From Rhizophagus clarus (lineage: Eukaryota > Glomeromycota > Glomeromycetes > Glomerales > Glomeraceae): a stretch of 64,000 bases of DNA. Made by a program: the position numbers and the translations under genes. Location: contig BLAL01000006.1 in NCBI GenBank assembly GCA_015698045.1, positions 1,364,001 through 1,428,000 on the forward strand, in the 5' to 3' direction. Below are positions 10,922 through 21,839 of this stretch, piece by piece. The notes under the pieces are model-generated. The model did not search any database. It worked only from the letters and a program-made list of their open reading frames with translations, and was not told the origin of the DNA. Within the stretch, counting starts at the first letter, position 1. Each line of letters begins with the position of its first letter.

Positions 10922-12531
10922 ATGTCTAAAAAATGCGATAGATGTAAAATAAGGTTTACTTTAAGGGAACATCATCAGATTTGTCTTGATTGTTATACGA
11001 AAAAAGAATTACTTGAACCAAATGAAAACAAAATTATTGATGATTTTATTTCTTATACTCGACTTCATAGCAGTGGAAAGAAGAGAATGCACTCCTTCCC
11101 TTATGAGTTATTCAAAAATATAGAACGTATTGGTGATGGTGGTTTTAGTACAGTTTACAAAGCTTTTTTTGATAATGATCACATTTATTCCCATTATTTT
11201 GATAGAGACAATAAAAGAAAAAGTAAATATGATAAACGTAATTATGGAAGACAAGTTGTTCTCAAAAAACTCAAAAATTCTAAAGATTTAACTTCTGAGA
11301 AATTAAATGAGGTAAAATATTATTTTTGAATACTTTTATATGATTGATTGAATTAACAAAATTTTTTTTGTTGCAGCTCAAAATTTATTACCAACTTTCT
11401 TGGAAAGAAAAGAAGAAATATCATCCAATTAGTGGACGTCCTACCAATATTAGTAATTATTTGGGGATCACGCAGGATCCTGAAACTAAAGATTTTGTGA
11501 TTGTTATGGATTATTATGATTTAGGCGATTTGAAAAGTTATATATCTAAAGATTTTTATAATGTTAGTTGGATTGATAAGCTTTATATATTAGAAGATAC
11601 TATATGCGGACTTATTAACTTTCATAATTTAAATATTATACATAAAGATATTCATAATGGGAATATTCTGTTAAAAAACGTAAATTCTTCCAAAGAAGCA
11701 GTATTATGTGATTTTGGGATAAGCAAATCTGCACTTGAAGCAGATGATGAAACAGTTTATGGAAAAACCCCTTATGTTGCCCCAGAAATTTTAAATGGAC
11801 AAAAATATACAACTGCCTCGGATATATATAGTTTAGGCATGATTATGTGGGAATTGATGACAGGAAGATCTCCTTTTTGGGATCATGATCATGATGAAAT
11901 TCTGACATTTAAAATAATTGATGGTGCACGTCCTCCAATAATTACTAACGCACCTAGAGGCTATATTGAATTAATGGGAGAATGTTGGCATCCTAACCCA
12001 GAGAAAAGACCTACAGCAAATGAACTTTACAAAAAAATTAAGAATATTAAAATTGAAGAATGGAATAATGAAACACAAATTATAAAATCTCCAGATATTG
12101 GACCAACAAATACAGAAATAATTGAGAGTAGTTCTAGATGTTTTTCAGTTAATACAACAAATGATTCTCTAAATTTAGAATTTGGTAAATAATGATACGT
12201 GAAAACATTACCTTTTATAATATCAAATTTCCTTACTAACGACTTCCTATTTTAATCTTTTAAAGATAAAAGAAAGTTCAGTAAAATTGATGATAATTTT
12301 GACGAGAGTGGTAATTATATAATCAAGTATTCTATACATTTATATTCATCGCCTGATTAAAAATTATAATATTTTTTAGGTAAAGGAAACAAAAAAATTA
12401 AATTAACTTCTGAAAATGAAGACGATGGTAAATATTTATATAACCTTAACAAATTCATTTTAATAAATTTACTAAATTTTATACTTTTATTTTTAGGTTA
12501 TGTTTCAGAAGAATTATATTTCGATATTTAA
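10922..12531 (+). CDS. TKL-like protein kinase B, five exons
   Basis: Reconstructed exons: 10922-11311, 11377-12184, 12266-12310, 12380-12427 and 12497-12531. The first junction is phase 0 and the three tail junctions are phase 1. Residues 5-30 hold CDRC and CLDC, a putative zinc knuckle. The kinase has loop GDGGFSTVYKA, a VVLK lysine, HKDIHNGN, CDFG, VAPE and a DxYSLGMIMWELMTG helix, so all catalytic residues are present. The tail repeats the pattern of kinase A: KRK in exon 3, KKIKL in exon 4, acidic residues, ending YVSEELYFDI. Without tail splicing the protein stops after two residues (GK). It is a close paralogue of A in inverted orientation. A cytoplasmic or nuclear signalling kinase is likely; partners unknown. 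Confidence 0.85.
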
Positions 12532-12750
12532 TATATGGTAGAAAATATAATTTAATTCATAGACCAATTTGTTTATTTAATTTTATGTTAAGATTATATT
12601 GAAAGAAATCATTATTTCAATATTACTTTGATATTATATTATCTAAGTATAGATTTTTTTTATTATTTTTAGAATATTTATATAATAGATTCAAGTTACT
12701 TGTTAAATTTTTTTATTATGATACTATTATTATTGAACAATAAACTCCCG
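12532..12750. other. Short spacer downstream of kinase B
   Basis: AT-rich 3' flank of kinase B, running into the LINE tail at 12751. It must contain the polyadenylation site of B; several AATAAA-like strings exist, none decisive. Confidence 0.4.
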
Positions 12751-13080
12751 TATTTTATTTTATTTTTATTTTTATTTTTATTTTTATTGAACAGATATTA
12801 GAAGCGAACACATAAATTATAAACACATCAAAATTGATACATGAAAATAAAAAATGAAACTAACTAATAGAAGCGAACTAAATCTACTTCGACGGTGGAG
12901 TAATTATATAACGAACTATTTAAAAATAACCAACTACTTCTAGAAACATTCAATAATTAACCCACTACCTCTTTTACAGCCAGTTAAAAACCAGGTAAAC
13001 CGAAGCCCGCTCTGCAGAAAAGAAAGTAATAAAAACCATATATAAAATTCTATATAAAGTATACTAACTAACTACTAGCG

Positions 13081-16000
13081 CTACGAAGTAAGATTGCTGT
13101 AAAATTCAATAATATTTTTACCAAAATATATATTATTACGAATACTATCTAGAGCGTCAAATTTATATTCTAATTCTCTATCACTATTCAAAATATTATT
13201 AAACGGTCGAAAATTTTTTAAAGTCAATTTTTTCTTTTTTGTAATACCCAACGAACGTTCAAATTCTTTTATAAAAGAACAATGACGTATCCAAATTTCT
13301 TTAAATGTTTGTTCATAAATGTACTGCCTGATCTCAATAATGACTAACATTAATTGTTTACGAGGAATCCACAAGTTGAGAATTTGAGTCAACTCCAATG
13401 GTATAAAGCCTTTGATGAGATCCACAAAAGTAAAATTGTCAGAATCTATACTAATTGTCCATATATTAAACGTCAATAAGGCAGAATAATCTGTAATGTC
13501 TGGATTATATTCAAATAACAATAATAATAAAAGATCAATTGTATTATTTTTAATCTTTAAAAGAAGAGATCGATGTTCATCACATGTCCAAACGTGATCA
13601 AACGTTTCATCTTCCAATCCACAACTAGGACATTTCCATCCATCGTATAATTCTAGGAATGATTTCTTCATTTGTTCAATTGTAGGAATCTCTTCTATAA
13701 GAAGATGAATTTTATGAGCTTTAACTTTAGAAGAAGACATTGAAGTTTCATTATTAGCAATATCGCAATTAATGCATTCAAAGGTAGAAGTCCAATCAAC
13801 TTCTAATTTTCGATATTTAGTATTCCTATGTAAGTTGATAAATTTTTCCAGGCCTTTAATATGACTAACCATCTTGATAAATTTTCGTAAGTGAGTTTCA
13901 ATGATGATGTTATTCCATAACAGAAGTACTTTAATGTCTGGAGCAATGTCTATAAAATTGATAAATCTATCTTGGTCAATGTGAGTAGATTTTGCTAATC
14001 TATCCACGTAATTATTGCCATCGCAATCAGTGTATGCAGCTACTTTAAACATTTCTACATGTAAGTTCTGTTGACGAATAATTCTAATCAAAATTGACCA
14101 TAGATAACTATTATTAAGTTTGAAATAATCTCGCGATGTAAGGGAGAAATTATTACATTTAAATCCCTCAAACATAGTAATCACATTTAAGGAGTCAATG
14201 TTGATTCTCACTTTACTTCTATAAGAGACTACCATAAGAGCTAAAATTACAGCTAATAGTTCGCCTCGATATGCGGAAGGCCATTTATTAATCGTAGTAT
14301 AAAATTCTACTTGAGGAATACCAAAGGATCTATCAAGGTGAGCAAACGTGCAGCTAATATTGCATTGTTCAGTGCCTAATTCAATAAGAGATCCATCAGT
14401 GAAAAATTCAAAGATACAGCAATTTGGATTATCAAATATAGCGAATTTTCGTTGAATTATAAGTAATTCATTCCTAGAGAGTCCTGGTTCTAACAATTCT
14501 AAAATAATATTATTTTGTCTGATCACATGATTTCTCGTTAACGTACTTTGAGAAAGACCATATTTTTTCTTAGCCTGATTAAAAAGATTAAAAAGATTAA
14601 AATTAATCATTTTTCTACGTTTAACATCTTCTTTGGTAAATTTAGCAGCTGACAAAAGCGGTACTATATGCTTTGGATTAACAGTAAAAGCACAAACACC
14701 CATGCTTGAACGATTTACAGTATTAGCAGCACAAAATGTATCATCACAAATGGTAACATAGGTAGATGTTAAGGTTGATTGAGACATATCAGCATGATAA
14801 TGTCGAAAAAGAATATTATCTTCATCAACAAGGTGTTGAACTTTTCCAAATAAAATAGAATTATGTTGAGGGCTATAAACAACAGATAATGATCTATCTT
14901 GTTTTTCAATATTATAAGATCTAGTTTCTTCAATATTATCGAAAAATGTAGTAAATATGTTATAGATATTTGGTTTAAGGTTGGTCCCATCCACCGTAAT
15001 AAGTCTTTGAATATCCATGTACCATCTTTCTTCTTTATTACCACGGCTAGGAATGGAATGAAAGTAATATTTATTACATATATCAGTCCAATTAAGTAAG
15101 CGACGCTTGTCTCCTGAAATAATTTGTTCTACAAACATAATTTGGCGTGAGCGTAAAATTGTGCTGTGTTTGAACAAGAAGTCAAAAGTAGCAATAGTTG
15201 CAAAATCATTTTTTCCTCCTGCTATAGTAGGAAATCTGCCTTTGTCTACGACAAGAAGTGTAAAATCATTCTGTCTCATTAAGTTGATCATATTAAGTAA
15301 ATAATTATTCTTTATTCGTCTAGGATTTTGTCAAAAGGAATACCCTCTATCAGTGGTCGAGAACACCATAGTAGTTGTTGTAGCAATTTTAAGCGAATTT
15401 CAGTGATTCTTTCTAAGATTCCAGTGTCATTTAATTGAATACAAAAATTAGTAATTTTTGCTTGAAGTTGATTCTTGTAAGGATTACGATAACCATATAT
15501 ATAAGAATTATCTAGTATCGCATTAGGGGCAGTACGAGCAAATTTGAGCTTATTTTTAAACATTCGACGAAAAGGAATAAATAAACGATGAATTAAATCT
15601 GGTGATAGGATGAAAACCTGTGACCAGTATTCAACACGAGGTATAATAATCCTATTAAAAATATACAGGATATGTTTATCAGTAATTTTCTTTTTCCACA
15701 TAAGGTTCGTTAGGTGATCAATTTCCACTTTAACTTTAGAGATTAGAAATTGTTCGTTATTTTCAATATTAAAATAAACACCCAGGATACGAGTGGGTTC
15801 ATAAGGGTGTTTGGCCTTGATACTAATAGATTCCCTTCCAAATTGAAGATTGATCTTGTTGTTATAAATGTGAGAATAACGACGCTTATATATTTTAGTT
15901 CTCATCATAAGTTCAGATTTCTCTTTATTTATCTGGATATCATTTAGTCTATAAAAAGAATCAGCGATGGAGAGCATAGATTTCAGCTTATCTTTCTTAT

Positions 16001-18542
16001 CAGTAATCCACTGCGTGTCATCCATAAATGCCAAGGCTGGGACATGTTGTTTTATCACAGCTAAATTTAACTGTGGTACTTGCTGTATGTTGTTACATGA
16101 TACTGTGTATCCCAAATTTAGTTTGTTAATCTCAGCAAATAAAGGATCGTAATAAATACACCATAAAACAGGTGAAATAACTTCTCCTTGGTCAATGCCT
16201 ATAAGAACATCATAAGCAGTCGTCTTGCCATAGGCTGTTATAACTTGGTTCATTCTATCTTTAAACAAATCTAAAATTAAATGAGTGAATTGCTGAGGTA
16301 GTTTAATTCTGTCCATCGCATTCTTTAGTTGGAAGGTATTGACACGATCATAGGCCTTACCCATATCCTGTGATAAAATCCAAAGTTCATGATTATTATC
16401 AATAGCGTCCTGAATGATTTCATTAACGATCCTTATCAGTTCAAAGGTAGATTGCTTAGGTAAACCAGCGAATTGGTTTGTCTGTAAAATATTATGTTAT
16501 TTCAACGTTAAAGTAAGATGACGATTAAGTAACGTAATAAGCGCTTTACGAGCAGTTTCAAGTAAGGTGATCAGACGAGAGTTTGATAATTCACAATTAA
16601 AGGGTTTTGGCTTGGCAATAGGAAAAACGGTTGCTTCTTTCCATTGTTTTGGTAAGTAACCAAATTGTATAATCTTACATATTAAATAATATAAAATATC
16701 ATGAGCCGTAGGACTAAGGTATTGTAACATTTCATTAGATATTCCTGAAGGGCCTGCAGCTTTGCCTTTAAGAAGGTTTCTGATAACATCCAGCCATTCA
16801 TCACGTGATGGAAGGTCCATGAGGTTTGAGTAAATATTCTCATTAATATGGCGTAAAGGTTGATATTGATCTTTTCAACGCCCTTGAAGTGGCTTCTTTC
16901 TATTAATTGAACCTGTAATTGTTTGAAAATGATGATTTGTTTCTTGAAGAACAGCTGATTTACCTGTGATCAATGATTCATTGCCGTGGGCATCTTTCTT
17001 GTAGATTTTTTTAATCGAGATATGGACCATCTCTTCTTCTGTGATCGAACGAATCATAGAGTCTTGATTATCTTTAAAATTAGTACAACGTTTTTTGATG
17101 TTAGAAACAATCTGTTCCTGAACCATAATATTGAATTCCAGTTTGAAAAGAAGTCGTAGGTATTTTCTAATTTTACACAAATTCTTCAAAAATAATTTGA
17201 AGTCGTCGAGTATGAGAAAGGTAAAGGATGATGAAAGGTCTGAGCATTCATATTTGTCCAATGTCGTGTTAATGAGACGTTGGAACTTGGACTATTTAGC
17301 AGAGACACTATAAGTAATAGTAGCGGAAGCATTCAGAATCGAACGTGTTTCCAGTATACGATTAATGATATATCTTAAATCGAAGTAAACTGAAAGCTTC
17401 TTTTCTGGTGTAGTTTTAACTTTATTTCTAGTGACTTGCTTGTTGACTATACGAGATTTAGCTACTCTCATGAGGGTTTGTCTAAACATGTCCCAGAGGG
17501 TATTGATGTGGCGAGGTTTAACGATGGAAAAATCTTTCATTAATGCATTCTCAATTTCTAGGTCCAAATGTGTGCTGAAATTCTCCCAAGTATATTCATC
17601 ATCCTTGTCCATTTCATCATATTGAAATACAGTCCTTTTGATATGTTTCTTCTTTTGATTGGTTGCGTTCAAGGAAACACCTGTCATCTGTACTGTGTCT
17701 AATGACAACGTTATAGTTTTATGGTCAGTATCAAAATGATCGTTCTCTATCACAGTGCTATTAACACTTTTCTCTAGCATAGATAAAGAAGCCCAAATAT
17801 AATCTAATCTTGATTCTTGTCTGTTAGGATCAGCTGGTGTATAAGTATACATTTCTTCATCATTGTCATTAAAGATTGGAATGGTATCTAACAATCTTCT
17901 ACTTTCCAGAGTGCGAAACAAGAAAAATTGCCATTTATTATTGATAAAAGCCATTAAATATTTTCTATAATTAATATTGAAATTTCCCATGATGATGACT
18001 TCCATGTCACGTGATTGGGCATTGCTGATAGTATCGTCAATATATTTGTATAAAGCCTCAATTTGTGGTCTTTCTTTTTGATTTGCATTAAGGTAAACCT
18101 GAATTAAACGAAGTTTACGCTTATCGCTGAAGTACAAGTCCAAATAAAGGATTCTACCTTTATGTCCAACTGCTTTGTGAACAAATATGTCAAATTTGGC
18201 GTCAATGATAATACCTACGCCTTGGCCTTTGCCCCCTAATTGTAAATATTCAAAGTAACCGCGAACACCTAATTGATGCTGCCATGTTTTTGCTTGTCGT
18301 TCAGAATAATTAGTCTCAGAGAGACCATAAATGTTGATATTGTAATCTTTCATAGCGTCGATTAAACCGATAAATTTGTTTTTATTTAAAGTACGAATAT
18401 TTGTAGATGCGATTTTTGTTATAGTGGAATCTAAAAGATCCTTTTTTGAATGAAAAGATGGTGGTGAGTCAAGTTTGGGGGAATTAGTTTTTATTAAAGG
18501 AGAGGATAAAGAGGAACTGGAGGGAATATTGTTGTCCATCAT
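13081..18542 (-). pseudogene. LINE ORF2: APE endonuclease, RT, RNase H
   Basis: The frame starts at the ATG at 18542, about 10 bp after ORF1 ends. Domains in order: APE-type endonuclease (GLSETNY, then MGNFNIN, LDYIWAS, DHKTI; 18.4-17.6 kb), reverse transcriptase (KAAGPSGISNEML near 16.75 kb, AYDRVN, and FMDD at about 16.02 kb), RNase H (FTDGSL, RGELLAV, NIDSLNVI, NNYVDRLAK; about 14.4-13.97 kb) and a CPSC..H..C finger near 13.6 kb. The same frame is broken by TAG at 17294-17292, TGA at 16877-16875 and TAA at 16499-16497; a frameshift lies between about 15330 and 15312. The usual GDFN motif reads GNFN, which probably also disables the nuclease. Confidence 0.85.
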
Positions 18543-18551
18543 TAAAAATGA

Positions 18552-20639
18552 TTATGCAAGATCGAAAACATCGGCAACTTCATCGTCTTCCCCCAAAGAA
18601 GATGAAGCAGAGGTACCAGTGAGCATTTCAAACATTTTGGTCATGGTTGAAGTGATAGATTGAAAGGATAATTTCATTTCATTTTGTTGAGTCAGAAGAG
18701 TTTGAATTTGAGCGTCTGATTGGTGAAGGTCTTGAGTGTCTTGGATAAGTTCAGCTTCTTGATCAGAGTCATTAGCGCTTTTAACGCATTTTTTGGCTTG
18801 GTCAGGTGAAGAAGCTGAAGAGGATTGCGTGAGGGATTTTTTCTTCATGGTACCCTCCAGTTTAGAACCCTTTTCAATGTGTAAAGCTTTCTGGGCAGTA
18901 ACGATTGCGGCGATTTGTTTATCAGTACTTTCAAGAGTTGAACTGATATTCATGATCTTTGTCTCTAATTGACGTAAACTATTAAGGATTGTTTCTTTGA
19001 ATTGGAGAATGGCAGGGTCTTGGTCAAAACCAGGTTCATCCTCGTCCATTTTTTCGTAGTGCTGAGTATTACGATCAAGTCTCTGTCCTTGAGCGGAGCG
19101 AGAAGGTCTTGCAGATTTACTAGCACCTTTAGATTTAGCAGCATCAGCGTACGATTTCTTTAAGTTCTTCCAATTATCAGCGCCACTAACAAACTTTTTG
19201 CCAGGAGGTTTATTGATATTTTTATTATTACAAGAAGCAGCCATGTGGGAGGAATTACCACAGATATTACATATACGATCTGATTCTTGGCTCCAGTATA
19301 GTTGACGTGAATCCATATTGCCCTTTTTAAAGTTGATCGAAAGCTGTAACGCAGCCTGTCAATCTTCATCACAAGAAAAGTGAATATAAGTGTATTGACA
19401 TTTAGAATATCTTTCTCTAATCATAGCAGCAGGAATAAAGCAGGATTTAGCTTTACATTTGAGTAAAACAGGTTCAAGATCATAGCCACTAGTATTGTAG
19501 GCTAGTCCAGATAGTTTGAGAGGAAACTGCTTGCGTATAGTGCGATCTTCTTGGTTGAGAGACAGAGGAAGAACTCTAACCGTGTCTTTTCCTACATGAT
19601 ATCCCCAGTTAGTCTCAAAATAGGTAAGAGCTTCTTGAGATTTGTATGTAATATAGGCGATCTGGTAAAAACCAGCACTTTTAGTATAGAGTCTCTCGAT
19701 TTCACCTAAGATTTCGAAACTTGCTCTAATTTCAGCATCTTTTCGGTATGCAGGAATATCAATCACCTGAATTGTACGATGATTAGTATTTTCTTTTTGT
19801 TGGTCAAAAGTCGTGACTTGCTTTTCGGGTTTAAGCGGAGAAATATTAAGGGTGATATTTTTGATATCATCCGAGTTATCATCTTTAAGTTGCAGGATAA
19901 TTTCCATTTTAAGAAATTTGTCATAAGAATCCTTGTCATTGAAAGTGACTTTTGCTTGTTTTTGGAGACGCGTAATACCCAAGTTGATGTTGTACTTAAC
20001 ATTATATTTAGCAAGAGCCTCCTTGATGGTGAGAATTTTTGAAGGTTTAGAACCAGTAATATTATCAAGTGCCACGAGGGTAACATAGTCTAATGGTTTT
20101 TCAATAGTGATCGACTGTTGATCAGAATTTTCATTATTGTCAGAAGGCAGATCAACATCCATGGCAGAATTGACAATTTCCTTAACTGGCATTTGGTCAT
20201 TTTGTTGTTGATCATTTTGATTAGTAACTTTAGGCGTAACTGCAGGAGCAGCAGGAGCGGGAATATGATTAGTTCCATTGAGGTTGTTTACTATCTTATG
20301 TTGGGAAGGCGCTTGAGCACGTGACAAGTGTGAACGAGAATTCGTGGACTTAGTTTTTCCCCTAAACAAATAGGTCTTAGGCGGGTGGTTGGGAGTGTTT
20401 GCAAAAAGGTCACTAGCAACGTTCCTTTCAGATTGCAAGTTGCTCTGCTTAATACGTTCTTTATCAGCTGCAAGGTCAGCCTGTAAAGCGTTATTGGTAG
20501 CTGTATCTTTGGACCACGGTGGAGGGTCAGCAGCGTTAGAGGTGAAAGTAAAATCAAAGGTGGCAGCAGGTTGCACACCTTTTGAGCTGCTACGCAAAGT
20601 ACGAGCACTGGTGTTGTTGTTTCTGTTGTTGTTAGACAT
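18552..20639 (-). pseudogene. LINE ORF1: RRM-like region plus CCHC knuckle
   Basis: ATG at 20639. The N-terminal ~150 residues are low-complexity (Asn, Ser, Pro, Gln). The middle (about 20.05-19.4 kb) resembles an RNA-recognition-type fold. After an in-frame TGA at 19361-19359 the same frame continues to a perfect zinc knuckle, CNICGNSSHMAASC, near 19.26 kb, then a Ser/Lys-rich and helical region ending with an acidic DDEVADVFDLA. LINE ORF1 proteins bind the element RNA. The single stop between the two halves suggests one original protein of about 695 residues; two separate ORFs are possible but less likely. Confidence 0.75.
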
Positions 20640-20736
20640 CTTAAACTAAAAAACACGTAAAAAAAGTAGGTCTCTCGAGAATTACTGCGGATTTTCAACA
20701 ATTTATGAAGATAACGGGAGAGAGTTTTTTTTTCCG

Positions 20737-21230
20737 TATTTTATTTTATTTTTATTTTTATTTTTATTTATGGGTGTCAGTTAGGAACCTAACATGACGC
20801 GAATTTAAGTAAATTATTTACATGAAGAACAAAAATTTAAACATACATTAAAATACTAAATTGCAAAAAGAAATAATCTACTCAAACCGGTGAACTAAGC
20901 AAGGAAAGGTTGACACTATTGTAAAAGTACGACATCGAGTCGAAACCCTTCACGGTCAGTTAATCCTAATCATAGTCACTACCTCTTTTACAGCCAATCC
21001 AAAGACCAGGTAAGTCAAAGCCCGTACTCTGCAGATATCCTATGACTAACACCGCCAGCCTCCAAGATAAGTATATCTACCCTGCACTGATCAGTAAGGT
21101 CAAAAAACAAAAATTTCTCCAAGTGACTATATTCCAGAGTAATATTACTACCTATCAACCATCTACAGACAGTTCCCTAAACTAACCTAATAGTTGCGGA
21201 ACTGACAGGTATGCCTACCTAAAGGCCGCG
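20737..21230 (-). mobile_element. 5'-truncated 3' end of a second, related LINE
   Basis: The interval matches the 3' UTR of the large LINE: both contain CACTACCTCTTTTACAGCCA, then AA-GACCAGGTAA, then CTCTGCAGA, at 12961-13017 and 20979-21034, at the same distance from a TATTTTATTTTATTTTTA-type tail. The tail starts at 20737 next to CCG, as the large copy's tail starts at 12751 after CCCG. A third GTATTTTATTTTATTT begins at 21230, apparently the tail of yet another copy. Confidence 0.7.
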
Positions 21231-21443
21231 TATTTTATTTTATTTAACAACCTGATAAGCTTTTAGTGCGATTTTCCTCTATAATAGGAAAAAATGTTGG
21301 TCAATCATTTTTATTTTGGCCAGATTTTCACTAAAATTTTCTATTCCACTTTCGATGATGACCCACATGCACAGTTGCCATGGATACAAAAAAAATTGCC
21401 TTTTTTGTAAAAAAAGCTTCAGTTAATTTTATATATACATAGT

Positions 21444-21508
21444 CTTAAGCTTGAGCTTAGCTTAGGCTTTGCTTTGCTTATGCCTAAGCTTAAGCTTAAG
21501 CTTGAGCA
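21444..21508. repeat. Degenerate AGCTTA hexamer tract
   Basis: About 65 bp of TTAAGCTTGAGCTTAGCTTAGG ... CCTAAGCTTAAGCTTAAG arrangement, a hexamer-like repeat that reads similarly on both strands and can fold back on itself. Confidence 0.6.
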
Positions 21509-21839
21509 CATCTTTAGACTAACTTTTTGCAAAACCTCTTCCTGTGCCAGCGAAAATAGTTGTTAGCTTTATAATCATAAATTATTTGTACTTTTTAACT
21601 TTTTTGCCGATCAACGATAAATTGTTACAAATCATTAAAAATTAGTATCTTTAAAAATTTAATTTTTTTTTTTTTAATTTATTGCAAAAAAAAAAAATAC
21701 AATAAATTTTGATGATAAATATGAAGAAATTTTTAAAGATTTAGGAAAAAACGGATAAACCCATTTTTTTATTAAATGATTTAGAAAAAAAAATCATTTT
21801 TACTTTCATTTTTTAATTGAAACAATTAGGGTAAGGATC

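Larger units (their letters stand above)
12751..20733 (-). mobile_element. Nearly full-length, inactivated LINE (non-LTR retrotransposon)
   Basis: On the minus strand the element has a short 5' leader, ORF1, ORF2 almost abutting it, a 3' UTR and a (TAAAAA)n-type tail seen as TATTTTATTTTATTTTTA.. at 12751-12788. The presence of APE endonuclease, reverse transcriptase and RNase H in ORF2 places it among I/Tad-like LINEs. About 8 kb is present. Three premature stops plus a frameshift in ORF2, and one stop in ORF1, show it cannot now mobilise itself. Its 5' end meets the tail of another related 3' fragment at about 20734, so it was inserted into, or immediately against, an older copy. No separate target duplication can be told from the shared tails. 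Confidence 0.85.

Noticed and set aside
13081..20639. All premature stops in the LINE are one C-to-T change from CGA, CAG or CAA, as if made by RIP or methyl-cytosine decay
   Set aside because: Every stop codon is by definition one C-to-T change from one of these codons, so four stops prove nothing. A base-by-base comparison with intact copies is needed.
20389..20701. Plus-strand and out-of-frame ORFs overlapping LINE ORF1 (for example 20389-20649 and 20291-20701)
   Set aside because: They lie opposite or out of frame with the ORF1 frame and have no protein-like features.
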